Below, piece by piece: positions 1 through 9,594 of a stretch of DNA of 64,000 nt. This DNA comes from Pseudomonas sp. 102515. Lineage in GTDB: Bacteria > Pseudomonadota > Gammaproteobacteria > Pseudomonadales > Pseudomonadaceae. The notes beneath the pieces are model-generated. The model saw only the letters and a list, made by a program, of their open reading frames with translations, did not search any database and was not told where the DNA came from. Both the position numbers and the translations under genes were made by a program. The DNA is taken from NCBI RefSeq assembly GCF_031085165.1, contig NZ_JAVHTY010000001.1, positions 62,001 to 126,000 of the forward strand. Direction: 5' to 3'. How positions within the stretch are numbered: the first letter of the stretch is position 1; each line of letters starts with the position of its first letter.

Positions 1-704
1 CCGGGCGAATAACGGAAGCGCTCGCCCACCGGCACCACGTCCGCAGGCTCAATGCGCACATTGCTGAAGGTCGCCGTGCCACTGGCAGTCAGGGTCTGGC
101 CGAAGCCATTCCAGTCGTCCGCCACCTCGACGCCGGGGGCATCGCGGCGGACGGTGACCATGACGCGATTGCCGGCGTCGTCGGTGGCGCCTACGTCGAT
201 CCAGTCCGCATAGAGCGAGCCCGTGGTATAGAACTTGGTGCCGGAGAGCAGCAGGGCGTCACCCGCCCGGCGCACGCGGGTACTGAATTCGGCGCGCCGG
301 GCATCGCCGACCTCGCTGGAGGCCGGGCCCAGGGTTTCACCCGCGGCGATCCGGGCGAACCAGCGGCTGCGGCGGTCCTGATCATCGCTGTTGAGCAAGC
401 CTTCGACAAAGCCCATGTGGCCGCGCAGCGCCTGGACCAGATTGGAATCCGCCTCGCCCAGTTCGATGAGCAGGGCGAACAGTTCCGGCAGGGTGACGCC
501 CGCGCCGCCGTACTCGATCGGTAACCGCAAGGCGGTGAAACCGGCGGCCTTGAGCCAGGCCAGTTCCTCGACCGGCAGTCGCCGCTGCACCTCGCGGTCT
601 ATCGCACCCGCGCGGATACGGTGGAACAGCGGCTGAAAGCGGGCCGAGAGTTCGGCGTGGCGCGCGGAAGGGCCGGCGCCCCAGCCTGCGGAAATGATGC
701 TCAT
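1..704 (-). CDS. Acyl-CoA dehydrogenase family protein, SfnC/DszC-like (3' end beyond window)
   Basis: Partial gene read on the minus strand from ATG at 704; about 234 residues are inside the window and the C-terminal half lies to the left. The protein starts MSIISAGWGAG and shows the N-terminal helical acyl-CoA dehydrogenase domain (LPIEYGGAGVTL, then SEVGDARRAEF and LSGTKFYTTGSLYADW), the flavin-binding middle-domain pattern. The missing acidic/Arg-rich substrate motifs and the TGS segment fit the flavin-dependent monooxygenase branch (DszC/SfnC) used in organosulfur scavenging rather than beta-oxidation; that is an inference. An AAGGA-like site lies about 11 bases upstream of the ATG. Confidence 0.8.
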   Translation of the reverse strand, partial: MSIISAGWGAGPSARHAELSARFQPLFHRIRAGAIDREVQRRLPVEELAWLKAAGFTALRLPIEYGGAGVTLPELFALLIELGEADSNLVQALRGHMGFVEGLLNSDDQDRRSRWFARIAAGETLGPASSEVGDARRAEFSTRVRRAGDALLLSGTKFYTTGSLYADWIDVGATDDAGNRVMVTVRRDAPGVEVADDWNGFGQTLTASGTATFSNVRIEPADVVPVGERFRYSP

Positions 705-1306
705 GGGAAAGGAGATCCTTCTGGTGGTGTCGGGAGAGATGCGAAACGGGCGCGGTCAGGACGGGCCGTCTCGGCCTGGGCTGCGCTGGTGCGGCCGACC
801 AGGGCGATCGCCGCCAGCAGACGGCGGCCGAAGCGTTTCACGACCGATACCTGAGCTACGGGACGGTACCGGTAGACGGTGTTAACCCGTCTCGACGCTT
901 GCCCGCTGGCCTTGCACGGGACTCGATCGGGGAAGGGTGGGCAGGCTCACCAGTACGGAACATCTTGTTGGATAAAAGCATGGCGGACTTTGATGGGCGC
1001 AAAATTGGCTCAAGTCTAGAAGGCGCTTAAAGCAAATGGCCAGTTTTCAAAAGTACTAAGGATATGTCTAGAATTATCGCTCGCTAGAAGTGTTGCTCCG
1101 GCAGCAGTTGGCCTGGCATGGAGAATTATTTATAAGTTCATGATTTTAATGGCCAGTCTGAGTGATGGGTAGATGCTGAGGAATTACAGAGGGAAGACGT
1201 TGAATATCGGGCTATTGAATGGGTGGCAGCGCCGAATGACATCTTGTTCATGAAGTAATGCCTTAACGATATTTCACTTCTCGATTGTTTTTTCCTAGGG
1301 TCGCCT
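705..1306. other. Gene-free intergenic region, AT-richer from about 960
   Basis: No open frame here has the codon pattern or length of a gene. The right-hand part (about 960-1300) is visibly richer in A+T than the rest of the window and carries two copies of GTCTAGAA (1014-1021 and 1076-1083). It probably holds promoters for the two flanking divergent genes; I cannot assign a specific promoter or regulator site. Confidence 0.5.
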
Positions 1307-2332
1307 TTGATTTCTGGTTATCAGGGCCCTGTGGTGACTGTCTATCTCGATACGCGGCATCGCCGCTTGGTCAAATTACTCCTGCATACGTCCACCGCCC
1401 GAAGCGAGTGGCCTACCTGGGGGCTGGTTGCGGGTGTCTACGCGAGCTGGCTGATGCTCGTCCTGGCCTGGCCGCTGCTTGGCTACTGGACCCTGCCACC
1501 GCTGATCCTGGTCGTCGTGCTGCATCAGTCGCTGCAGCACGAGTTGATCCATGGTCATCCCACGCGATGGCCCCGGGTAAATGCCCTGCTGGCCTATCCA
1601 CCCCTCGGTCTCTGGTTTCCCTTTCCGCTCTATCGCGACAGCCATCTGGCGCACCATCGGCGCGAGAACCTTACCGACCCAGACCTCGATCCCGAGAGCC
1701 GCTATGTGGATGGTGAGGTCTGGGAGCGAAGAGGACAGGCCGGACGTGCGTTGCTCTGGCTGGACAAGACCTTGCTCGGGCGTGTCCTGGTGGGACCGGT
1801 GTTGTCGTTGCACGGCATGCTGGAGCTCGAAGTACGGCGCTGCCAACGTGGAGAGCGGGACGTGCTGGGCGTCTGGCTGATCCACCTGACACTGTGTGCA
1901 GGCCTGCTCCTGGCGATCCACTGGCTTTCTGGAATGCCCCTGGCGGTCTATGTGCTGGGGGTAGCCTGGCCGGCGCTGGCCTTGGCGCTGATCAGATCCT
2001 TCTACGAGCACCGCCCGGCGCTGGATCCTGCGCAAAGATGTGTGCTCAACGAGAGTGGCGGGGCGCTCCGCTGGCTGTTTCTCAACAATACCCTGCACCT
2101 GGTCCACCACGATCTGCCAGGCTTGCCCTGGTATTTCCTTCCGCGGGTCTACCGCGCCAGGCGTAGCGCCTATCAGGCGCGCAGCGGTGATTTCGTGTTT
2201 TCCGGCTATCGCGAGCTGGGTCGACGTTTCGCCTGGCGGGCCGTGGATGCGCCGCTCCATCCCGCCACGCAGCGTTCAGCGCACCCGTCCGCGGATCGGA
2301 GGCGACCCTGCGTATCCTGTCTTCCTTGGTAA
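1307..2332 (+). CDS. Membrane fatty acid desaturase family protein
   Basis: 341 residues from a TTG start; a GTG at 1334 (giving MTVYLD...) is an equally possible start and I could not find a decisive ribosome site. All three histidine boxes of the FA_desaturase family are present: HELIHGH (about 79-84), HLAHH (113-117) and HLVHH (264-268), which bind the di-iron centre. Hydrophobic segments near 38-72 and 187-228 would place it in the inner membrane. The family introduces double bonds or hydroxyls into acyl chains or related lipids. It is followed by a SolA-like oxidase 134 bp downstream; no functional link is evident. Confidence 0.85.
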   Translation: MISGYQGPVVTVYLDTRHRRLVKLLLHTSTARSEWPTWGLVAGVYASWLMLVLAWPLLGYWTLPPLILVVVLHQSLQHELIHGHPTRWPRVNALLAYPPLGLWFPFPLYRDSHLAHHRRENLTDPDLDPESRYVDGEVWERRGQAGRALLWLDKTLLGRVLVGPVLSLHGMLELEVRRCQRGERDVLGVWLIHLTLCAGLLLAIHWLSGMPLAVYVLGVAWPALALALIRSFYEHRPALDPAQRCVLNESGGALRWLFLNNTLHLVHHDLPGLPWYFLPRVYRARRSAYQARSGDFVFSGYRELGRRFAWRAVDAPLHPATQRSAHPSADRRRPCVSCLPW

Positions 2333-2466
2333 TACCACCCCTTTACTGCAGCGCGCTCCTGCCGCCACCTCACAAACCAACTTGTCGACAAGGAAGGGCG
2401 TTGCGCGAGACGGCTCTGGTGGCTCTGCTAGAGTGCCGGCTCCCTTAGCGCTCCAAGGAGATAGGC

Positions 2467-3636
2467 GTGCAGGACTCCACCTTCGATGTAATTGTGCTCG
2501 GCCTGGGCGCCATGGGCGCGGCCACGCTCTACCAGCTGGCGAAACGTGGGGTCAGGGTCGCCGGTCTAGACCGCTATGCGCCGCCCCACGACCTGGGCTC
2601 CAGTCATGGCGCAACCCGCATTACCCGTCAGGCAGTAGGCGAGGGCGCGGCCTATGTACCCTTGGCGCTGCGCTCGCAGCAACTCTGGCGTGAGCTGGAA
2701 GCGGAGCGGGGTGTCCGGCTGTTCGAGCAATGCGGGGTACTGATCATGACAGCCACCGCAACCGCAACCTCCCATCATGGTCGGCCGGATTTCACTCGGG
2801 CCACCCTAGAGCTGGCGCGCCAGTACGGGATACCTCATGAAGCCTGGGAGGGGGCCGCCATTCGCCAGCGCTTTCCGCAATTTCGAGTGGCAGACGATGC
2901 CCTGGGCTATTTCGAGCCAGGCGGAGGTTATCTCTATCCGGAAGCCTGTATCCAGGCGCAGCTGGAGGGGGCAAGCGAACGGGGCGCCTGGATCCAGGGC
3001 GATACCGTCATCGAGCGCCTGGAGACGGACGAGCAGGGCGTACGGCTGCATTCGGCGCAAGGCAGCTGGTGGGCGAAGCGGGTCATCGTCGCCGCCGGCA
3101 TGTGGAGCGCTGAATTGCTGGGCGCACCTTTCGACCGCCTGCTGCGCGTCTGCCGCCAGACCCTGCACTGGTTCGAAGTCGCCAGGCCCGAACTGTTTCC
3201 GGCGGATTCCCCGAGCTTCATCCTTGCCCACGGCAGCGGCGACAGCGATCTCTTCTACGGCTTTCCACCCTTGGCAGGCGAAAATGCCGTGAAGGTCGCC
3301 ACCGAACAGTACTCCGATAATACCACCCCGACAGATATTGAGAGATCACTTCTCCCTGGAGAATCGAGCAGGCTGTTTGGCGATCAAGTGGGGCGGTGGG
3401 TTGACGGTCTTTCCACTCGCGCCGTGCGCAGCGCTGTCTGCGCCTACACGGTCACGCCCGACTTCGGTTTCATCGTCGACGAGCATCCGGCCTTACCAGG
3501 CGTGACCGTGGTCAGTGCCTGTTCGGGGCATGGCTTCAAGCATTCGGCCGCGCTAGGCGAGGCGCTCGCCCAGCGCGTGACCACTGGGCAAAGCGACATC
3601 GATCTCGGCAGCTTCAGCCTGGCGCGATTCGGCTAG
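2467..3636 (+). CDS. solA: N-methyl-L-tryptophan oxidase / monomeric sarcosine oxidase family flavoenzyme
   Basis: 389 residues from GTG at 2467, preceded by AAGGAG at 2455-2460. The N-terminus has the Rossmann FAD motif GLGAMG followed by the family signature SSHGATRITRQA, and the C-terminus carries CAYTVTPDFGFIVDEHP and SGHGFKHSAALG, as in SolA/sarcosine oxidase, where a Cys near the C-terminus (here in the VCAYT segment) holds FAD covalently. It oxidatively demethylates N-methyl amino acids, giving formaldehyde, the amine and hydrogen peroxide. Its stop overlaps that of the convergent ion-channel gene by 4 bp. Confidence 0.85.
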   Translation: MQDSTFDVIVLGLGAMGAATLYQLAKRGVRVAGLDRYAPPHDLGSSHGATRITRQAVGEGAAYVPLALRSQQLWRELEAERGVRLFEQCGVLIMTATATATSHHGRPDFTRATLELARQYGIPHEAWEGAAIRQRFPQFRVADDALGYFEPGGGYLYPEACIQAQLEGASERGAWIQGDTVIERLETDEQGVRLHSAQGSWWAKRVIVAAGMWSAELLGAPFDRLLRVCRQTLHWFEVARPELFPADSPSFILAHGSGDSDLFYGFPPLAGENAVKVATEQYSDNTTPTDIERSLLPGESSRLFGDQVGRWVDGLSTRAVRSAVCAYTVTPDFGFIVDEHPALPGVTVVSACSGHGFKHSAALGEALAQRVTTGQSDIDLGSFSLARFG

Positions 3637-4289
3637 CGGCTGCGCACCGTCAGGGTGACCAGCCGGGTGACCACCAGGGCGATGTACATGACACCGGAGA
3701 ACTGACCGAGCATGACCAGCGAGCGCGCCATCGGCTTGATCGGGTAGATATCGCTCAGGCCGACGCCGGAGAGAATGGCGAAGCTGACGTAGAGCAGCTC
3801 GGTCCAGGTGCGTGCGGCCAGAGGATCGTTGGCGGCGGTGAAGCTGTTGGGCTGCAGGATCTGACAGGCCGAGTAGGCATGGGCGAAGGCCCAGGCCAGC
3901 AGGGTGAAGGTCGCACCCACGGCGAAGAGTTCATCGGTGGTCGCCCGCTGGTCCTCCATCATGTAGGCGATGAGACTGCCTGCAGCATAGAAGTAGAAGA
4001 CCGCATCGAGGATGGCCAGGGATACCACCAGGTGGCGATTGCCCTGCCACTCCACCAGTACCGTGAGCACCAGGATGCAGCCGGCGAGAATGAACCCCAG
4101 CCACTGGATGGTCGGGCTTCGTCGCACCATACGCAGGGCGGTGGCGAGGACGATGATGCCGAAGGCTCCGATGATGGCGCGCCCATGCTCTTCCTGTTCC
4201 ACCAAGGGGTAGAGCAGGAGACCGAGCAACTGGATGAACAGCAAGTTGGCGGAGGGGTAACGGATCAGGTAGTGCAGCGGACTCTTCAT
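3633..4289 (-). CDS. Two-TM/ion channel family membrane protein with atypical selectivity filter
   Basis: 218 residues from ATG at 4289; an open frame upstream to 4448 is GC-rich and not protein-like. The protein has five to six hydrophobic segments and ends in a pore-loop plus last helix: SFAILSGVGLSDIYPIKPMARSL. This matches the ion_trans_2 layout (filter-loop then a helix with MARSLVMLGQ), but the K+ filter TVGYGD is replaced by GVGLSD, so selectivity for potassium is uncertain. The frame is convergent with solA. Likely an inner-membrane channel of unknown ion. Confidence 0.7.
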   Translation of the reverse strand: MKSPLHYLIRYPSANLLFIQLLGLLLYPLVEQEEHGRAIIGAFGIIVLATALRMVRRSPTIQWLGFILAGCILVLTVLVEWQGNRHLVVSLAILDAVFYFYAAGSLIAYMMEDQRATTDELFAVGATFTLLAWAFAHAYSACQILQPNSFTAANDPLAARTWTELLYVSFAILSGVGLSDIYPIKPMARSLVMLGQFSGVMYIALVVTRLVTLTVRSR

Positions 4290-4378
4290 CGCGACTCGGC
4301 GAAAGGCTCGGGGGCGGCCAGCGTAGCGGGTGGCGAAGCGCTTCGCCACGGGAGCCTTGTGCTCCCGTGGCCCGCACC

Positions 4379-5611
4379 TCAGGCCGCCTTGCGGCGAGTG
4401 GAGGGCAGCAGGATGGTCATGACGCCCAGCAGCGGCATGTAGGAGCACAGCTGGTAGACGTATTCGATGCCACGGTGGTCAGCGAGGTTGCCCAGTCCGG
4501 CGGCGGCGATGGCACTCACGCCGAACATCAGGCCGAAGAAGATCCCGGCGATCATGCCCACGTTGCCCGGCACCAGTTCCTGGGCATAGACCACGATGGC
4601 CGAAAAGGCCGAGGCCAGGATGAAGCCGATGATGACGCTGAGCACACTGGTCCAGAACAGATCGACATAGGGCAGGGCGAGGGTGAAGGGCGCCGCGCCC
4701 AGAATCGAGAACCAGATGACCGCCTTGCGGCCGATGCGATCGCCGATGGGGCCACCGAAGAAGGTTCCGGCCGCGACCGCACCCAGGAAGAGGAAGAGGT
4801 GCAGCTGGGAGCTGGCCACCGAAAGGCCGAAGCGCTCGATGAGATAGAAAGTGAAGTAGCTGGTGATGCTGGCCATGTAGATGTACTTGGAGAACACCAG
4901 CAGTGCCAGTACGATCAATGCGAAGGTCACCTGGCCGCGCGATAGTCCGTGGCTGGCCGCGGCGGTCTTGCGACCCTTGGCGCTGCGTAGGTGATTGCGA
5001 TACCAGCGTGACAGTCCGTATTGCACGCCAATGGCGAATAGCGCGAAGAGCGCGAACCAGGCGACATGGGTCTGGCCATAGGGAATGACGATGGCTGCGG
5101 CCAGCAACGGGCCGATGGCAGTACCGGCATTGCCCCCGACCTGGAAGGTGGATTGCGCGAGGCCGAAGCGGCCGCCCGATGCCAGGCGGGCTACCCGTGA
5201 GGTTTCCGGGTGAAAGGTCGAGGAGCCGACGCCGATCAGCGCCGAGGCGGCCAGGATCGCGGGGAAGCTGCCGACGAAGGCGAGCAGCAGTACGCCCATC
5301 AGGGTACAGACCATGCCGGCCGGTAGCAGGTAGGGTTTGGGATGGCGGTCGGTATGGAAGCCAATCCAGGGTTGCAAGAGCGAGGCGGTGATCTGGAAGG
5401 CCAGGGTGATCAGGCCGATCTGGGTAAACGTCAGACCATAGCTGTCCTTGAGCATCGGATAGATCGAAGGCAGGACGGACTGGATCAGATCGTTGATCAG
5501 GTGGGCCAGCGCACAGGAGGCCAGGATTCCCGCCACCATTGGGGAGGCGCCGGCCAGGGCGACGGTGGGGGTTTCGCCAGGAACGGCTGGCGTGGCGGAG
5601 GAAACGGCCAT
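4379..5611 (-). CDS. MFS transporter, fosmidomycin-resistance (Fsr) family
   Basis: 410 residues with about 12 membrane helices. The first half contains LINDLIQSVLPSIYPMLKDS and GLITLAFQITASLLQP, characteristic of the Fsr subfamily of drug exporters; HPETSRVARLASGGRFGLAQS and GGPIGDRIGRKAV are the family loop motifs. It probably exports a small toxic compound in exchange for protons. It is divergent from a MarR/OhrR regulator with 167 bp between the start codons, so the regulator is a good candidate to repress it. Confidence 0.88.
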   Translation of the reverse strand: MAVSSATPAVPGETPTVALAGASPMVAGILASCALAHLINDLIQSVLPSIYPMLKDSYGLTFTQIGLITLAFQITASLLQPWIGFHTDRHPKPYLLPAGMVCTLMGVLLLAFVGSFPAILAASALIGVGSSTFHPETSRVARLASGGRFGLAQSTFQVGGNAGTAIGPLLAAAIVIPYGQTHVAWFALFALFAIGVQYGLSRWYRNHLRSAKGRKTAAASHGLSRGQVTFALIVLALLVFSKYIYMASITSYFTFYLIERFGLSVASSQLHLFLFLGAVAAGTFFGGPIGDRIGRKAVIWFSILGAAPFTLALPYVDLFWTSVLSVIIGFILASAFSAIVVYAQELVPGNVGMIAGIFFGLMFGVSAIAAAGLGNLADHRGIEYVYQLCSYMPLLGVMTILLPSTRRKAA

Positions 5612-5686
5612 GCAGGTATTACCCTTATTATTTATGTCCAGCCGCTCACTGTGGCATCCTGTGGTATCGGAATCCAGTGCCAGTTA

Positions 5687-5700
5687 CCGGATGTTTCCGG
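5687..5700. promoter_or_regulatory. Short inverted repeat in the fsr-like/marR divergent intergenic region
   Basis: CCGGA-TGTT-TCCGG, a perfect 5-bp dyad with a 4-base spacer, lies in the 167-bp gap between the divergent MFS and MarR genes, 79 bp before the regulator start. It could be the MarR operator or chance; an AT-rich stretch (TTATTATTTATG) near 5625 is the other candidate. Confidence 0.25.
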
Positions 5701-5778
5701 CAACCGACCCCGCGCCATCCGGGCTATTGACCTGGCTTGGGGTAGATCGCACCTTCCACTCTTCTCACGCTTTTTGTA

Positions 5779-6243
5779 ATGGCAGATCCCATGACGGCCA
5801 AAGATCCACTGCTCCTCGACCAGCAACTCTGCTTCTCCCTGTACTCGGCTTCGCTGGCGATGACGCAACTCTACAAGCCCCTGCTGGAGAGCATGGGCCT
5901 GACCTTCCCGCAGTACCTGATCATGCTGGTGCTCTGGGAACATGACGGCCTCACCCTCAAGGAATTGTCCAACCGGCTGCGGCAGGATTCCGGTGCCCTG
6001 ACTCCCGTGGTCAAGCGCCTCGAAGCCGCCGGGCTGGTCACCCGCCGCCGCAGTGCCGAAGACGAGCGCAACCTGTCGATCGAACTGACACCAGCGGGTC
6101 GCACGCTGCGCGATCAGGCCAATGGGGTCAACAGCCGGGTGCGGCAGGTCTGCGCTCTGGGCGATGCGGGCCTGGATGATCTGCGCGAGACCCTGGTCAT
6201 GCTGCGCAGTCGCCTGGACGAGGAAGGCAACCCGACCTCCTGA
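5779..6243 (+). CDS. MarR family regulator, OhrR-like
   Basis: 154 residues. Winged helix-turn-helix covers about 50-115 (LTLKELSNRLRQDSGALTPV, then the DERN wing motif in EDERNLSIELT). The N-terminal LDQQLCFSLYSAS carries a single cysteine (Cys18, or Cys14 if the second Met is used) at the place of the peroxide-sensing Cys of OhrR. Such repressors release DNA when the Cys is oxidised by organic hydroperoxides. No ohr gene is next door; the divergent neighbour is an Fsr-type exporter, its likely target. Confidence 0.85.
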   Translation: MADPMTAKDPLLLDQQLCFSLYSASLAMTQLYKPLLESMGLTFPQYLIMLVLWEHDGLTLKELSNRLRQDSGALTPVVKRLEAAGLVTRRRSAEDERNLSIELTPAGRTLRDQANGVNSRVRQVCALGDAGLDDLRETLVMLRSRLDEEGNPTS

Positions 6244-6293
6244 ACCAACCGGGTACGAGCGGTTCCCATGGCTACAGTCGCCGGGGAATTCGC

Positions 6294-6560
6294 ATGACCT
6301 TCAAGTACCAGCCTGACCAGGATTACCTGCTCGTGGATCTCACCAGCGGGCGCACTGCGGGCAAGCTGCTGCAGGGCGAACTGCATATCGCCGAAAGCTG
6401 CCAGGGGGAAGATCCCCGGACCTATGCGCGGCTGCTCGACGAAAAAACGCTGCGTAGCACCCTGGGTGACGAGGTCGGGCAGCGCGAAGGCGATATCCTT
6501 ACCCTGCGCCGCACTGGCATCAAGCTGCGCCTTGTACCCCTGGAAATCGCCTGCGACTAG
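6294..6560 (+). CDS. Hypothetical protein, 88 aa
   Basis: I do not recognise this family. The frame starts at ATG 6294, 50 bp after the MarR gene, and its sequence (MTFKYQPDQDYLLVDLTSG...) is mixed alpha/beta-like, acidic, without signal peptide or membrane segment. Codon use (strong G/C third positions) resembles the neighbours, supporting a real gene. Its stop overlaps the stop of the convergent MFS gene by 4 bp. It may be cotranscribed with the MarR gene. Confidence 0.6.
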   Translation: MTFKYQPDQDYLLVDLTSGRTAGKLLQGELHIAESCQGEDPRTYARLLDEKTLRSTLGDEVGQREGDILTLRRTGIKLRLVPLEIACD

Positions 6561-7747
6561 GCGTCGCGTCGGGTGAGGATCGCCCTGAACAACCAGGCGA
6601 CCAGTGCCACGTTGATCAGCGCCAGCAGGCAGAGCAGACCCAGCACCGCCTGGGTGCCATGGTGTTCCAGGACATAGCCGCAGAGCAGAGGCGTGGCGGC
6701 CTGGCCGAATAACGCGGGGCGGGCCATGCGCCCGAGGACGGTGGCATATTCCGCCGGACTCCAGAGTGCCAGCGGCAGGGCGCCGCGAATGATGGCCCTC
6801 AGGCCATTGCCCGCGCCGAAGATCACCAGACCCACCACCGTCACCCAGACCAAACCGGGCCCCAGGGTAACCAGCAGCAAGCCGGCGGCCGTGCAGACCA
6901 CCGAGGCCAGGGCCGTCCACAGCGGGTGGCCATTGCGGTTGAGCAGGTCGATGATCCGCGAGGCGACCTGACTCGGCCCTAGGCAGGCGCTCAGGGCCAC
7001 GGCGCTGGCCAGGCTGTAGCCAATCCCTTGCAGCAGGGTGATCAACTGGACGGAGATGGCTGTCATCAGCACCGCGCCCAGGGTGAAGAGGGCCGTGAGT
7101 ACGCCGTACAGGGCGCGATTCACCGGTACTGCCGGTGCCGCCTGGTTGGGCCTCGGTGCCAGGGTGGAGAGGGTCGGCGCGGGCAGGGCGCGTCGATACA
7201 GCGGCCAGATCGTCAGCGACAGGACGGCCGCATAGACCAGGCAGGCACCGCGCCAGCCCAGATGACTCACCAGGAAGGCGGCAACGGGCCAGGTGATGGC
7301 GGTGCAGAAGCCAGAGACCAGGGTGATGCCGCTGATCGCCGGGCGGGCCTGGGTGCCGTAGCAGGTGCCCAGGGTCGCGAACAGTGCATCGTACAGACCC
7401 GCGGCCATCCCGATACCCATCACCACCCAGGCGAGCAGGAACAGCGGCAGATGCTGGGCGCTGGCCATCAGCACCAGCCCGGCCGCCACCCCCACGCCGC
7501 TCAGCGACAGCAGCGTCCGGCCGCCCTGGCGGGCGATCAGGCGGCCACACGCCGGCGCGAGCAGGCCGGAGACCAGGACCCCGAGCGAGAGACCGCCATA
7601 GACCCATTGCCGGGACCAGCCGGTCTCCTGTACCACCGGATCGGCCAGCACCGCGAGAATGAAAAAGGAGCCGCCCCAGACGAGGATCTGGGCGATTCCG
7701 AGCAGCAGGATCTGTGGAGGCGAAGCCTTGGCGGTAGGGGGAGTCAT
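6557..7747 (-). CDS. MFS transporter
   Basis: 396 residues, about 12 hydrophobic helices in two halves separated by a loop rich in Pro/Ala (about 205-220). Cytoplasmic loop motif ACGRLIARQGGRT after helix 2 is the MFS motif A variant. The sequence resembles YbfB/OxlT-like transporters with unknown substrate. No enzyme gene sits beside it to suggest a ligand; upstream (plus strand) is a divergent chemoreceptor gene 163 bp away. Confidence 0.8.
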   Translation of the reverse strand: MTPPTAKASPPQILLLGIAQILVWGGSFFILAVLADPVVQETGWSRQWVYGGLSLGVLVSGLLAPACGRLIARQGGRTLLSLSGVGVAAGLVLMASAQHLPLFLLAWVVMGIGMAAGLYDALFATLGTCYGTQARPAISGITLVSGFCTAITWPVAAFLVSHLGWRGACLVYAAVLSLTIWPLYRRALPAPTLSTLAPRPNQAAPAVPVNRALYGVLTALFTLGAVLMTAISVQLITLLQGIGYSLASAVALSACLGPSQVASRIIDLLNRNGHPLWTALASVVCTAAGLLLVTLGPGLVWVTVVGLVIFGAGNGLRAIIRGALPLALWSPAEYATVLGRMARPALFGQAATPLLCGYVLEHHGTQAVLGLLCLLALINVALVAWLFRAILTRRDA

Positions 7748-7910
7748 GACGGCGTCGAGCAGGATGGCGAACAGAAGGGGCGGACCTTAGCCCCAGTTAC
7801 CTTTCGCTGCAATCGTCTGATTTTTCTTGGGCAATGGCATTTTGTAATCAGCTCGACATCTTGCTTGCCTAGGCTCCTCTGCCTGACCGTCTTCATGCAG
7901 TGACGCCTCC

Positions 7911-9581
7911 ATGCTTCGTATCCTCGCGCCCCTTCGCCGCCTGTCCCGCCGTTCCTGGTTGAGAACGCTCAAGACTGGCCCGCGGATGCTGGTCTCCTTT
8001 ACCTTCGCCGCCGTGCTGCTCGCTGGATTGGGCAGTTTTTCGCTGTCGGAGATGCAGCAGCTGCGCCGTCAGGCCCTGAGCATGGAGCAGGACTGGTTGC
8101 CCAGTATCGCCATCGCCGATTCCCTGGCGATCAACCTCGGCAAGTTGCGCAACCAGGCCTCGGTGGTCCTGCTCAATGCCGAGGATCCGGGCGCCGTGGC
8201 CATGAGCCGGGTCACCCTGGAGCAACTGGTCAACGAAACCGATCAGCTGTTCCGGGACTATGCGCCGGTCGTCACCGATGCGACCGAAGGCGATTCCATC
8301 AAGGCCCTGCATGAAGCCTACCTGCCTTTCGTGGAGGGACTTCGCGAAGAGGTGCGCCTGATCGAGCAGCAGCAGATCCCGGCAGCGCGAATGCAGCTGG
8401 ATACCGTGGTCGGCCTCAAGGGCGATCTGATGGACATGCAGGTGCAACTGCTGCGCGAATTGAACAAGCAGGGCGCCGCCCAGGCCAAGGAGGTGGCGAA
8501 CGTCCAGTTCCTCCAGGCACGCGCCATCGTCTGGTCGGTCATTGGCGGCGCCATTCTGCTGCTGCTGCTACTGGCCTGGCGGCTGACCCGTAGCGTGGTG
8601 CAGCCATTGCGCCAAGCGTTGGACATCTCCGGCGGCATCGCCGCGGGCGACCTGCGGCAGAACATCCAGCCCCAGGGACGCGACGAGGCAGCCATGCTGC
8701 TGTTGGCGCTGGAGCGTATGCAGGGCAATCTGCGCGAGGTGCTGGCCCATACGGGCAACGCCTCGGAGCAATTGGCCTCGGCCTCGACGCAGGTGAGTGC
8801 CGTGATGGATGAAAGCTGCCGCAATCTGGAGCAGCAGACGACCGATATCCAGCATGCGGCCACTGCCGTCACCCAGCTCAATAAAGCGGTCCAGGCGGTG
8901 TGCGAGCATGCGACCTCCACCTCCGCCGAATCGCAGCGCTGCGTCGATCAGGCCAGGCAGGGGCAGGCGCAGGTCCGGCAGACGCTGGCCGCCATTACCC
9001 AGCTGGTGGGCAACGTGGACGAGGCGGCCAACCAGGCGGACCAGCTGGCCGAGCAATCCACGGGCATCAGCAAGATGCTCGATGTCATCCGCAACGTCGC
9101 CGAGCAGACCAACCTGCTGGCGCTCAACGCCGCGATCGAGGCGGCCCGTGCCGGGGACGCCGGACGCGGCTTCGCCGTGGTGGCCGACGAGGTGCGTAGC
9201 CTGGCCCGCCGTACTGGCGATTCCACCCGCGAGATCGAAGGACTGATCGACGGCATGCAGCAGGTCAGCGAGAAGACGGTGAGCGCCCTGGATCAGAGTC
9301 GACTCCAGGCCACCCATACCCGCGACCAGGCCGAGGCGACCTGGCAGGTGCTGGAAGGCATCACCCAGGCCATCATCGCCATCGGCCAGCGCAACGATGC
9401 CATCGCCGGGGCCACCGAAGAGCAGACGGCTACCACGGCGGCGGTCGATCGCAACCTGACGCTGATCCGTGACGCGGCGACCCAGGCCGCCGCCGGCGCC
9501 CAGCAGACCAGTGCCAGCAGCCAGCAACTTTCCGCCCTGGCGGCCGATCTGCACGGCGCCCTGCAGCGCTTCGTGGTCTAG
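7911..9581 (+). CDS. Methyl-accepting chemotaxis protein
   Basis: 556 residues. TM1 at about 27-44, a periplasmic four-helix-bundle-type sensor (about 45-204), TM2 at about 205-223, HAMP at 224-276 and a cytoplasmic coiled-coil signalling domain. The hairpin tip is intact: [20 protein letters not shown] followed by [15 protein letters not shown], which contacts CheA/CheW. There is no C-terminal pentapeptide tether for CheR/CheB. It senses an unidentified small molecule in the periplasm and controls flagellar motor bias or a related pathway. Confidence 0.93.
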   Translation: MLRILAPLRRLSRRSWLRTLKTGPRMLVSFTFAAVLLAGLGSFSLSEMQQLRRQALSMEQDWLPSIAIADSLAINLGKLRNQASVVLLNAEDPGAVAMSRVTLEQLVNETDQLFRDYAPVVTDATEGDSIKALHEAYLPFVEGLREEVRLIEQQQIPAARMQLDTVVGLKGDLMDMQVQLLRELNKQGAAQAKEVANVQFLQARAIVWSVIGGAILLLLLLAWRLTRSVVQPLRQALDISGGIAAGDLRQNIQPQGRDEAAMLLLALERMQGNLREVLAHTGNASEQLASASTQVSAVMDESCRNLEQQTTDIQHAATAVTQLNKAVQAVCEHATSTSAESQRCVDQARQGQAQVRQTLAAITQLVGNVDEAANQADQLAEQSTGISKMLDVIRNVAEQTNLLALNAAIEAARAGDAGRGFAVVADEVRSLARRTGDSTREIEGLIDGMQQVSEKTVSALDQSRLQATHTRDQAEATWQVLEGITQAIIAIGQRNDAIAGATEEQTATTAAVDRNLTLIRDAATQAAAGAQQTSASSQQLSALAADLHGALQRFVV

Positions 9582-9594
9582 CGCGGGCGGGATC

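Noticed and set aside
705-885. Short plus-strand frames near 621-885
   Set aside because: No ribosome site, GC-rich composition with random-like residues, and they overlap the start of the minus-strand acyl-CoA dehydrogenase gene.
1376-2260. 294-codon minus-strand frame
   Set aside because: Antisense to the desaturase, whose three His boxes are intact.
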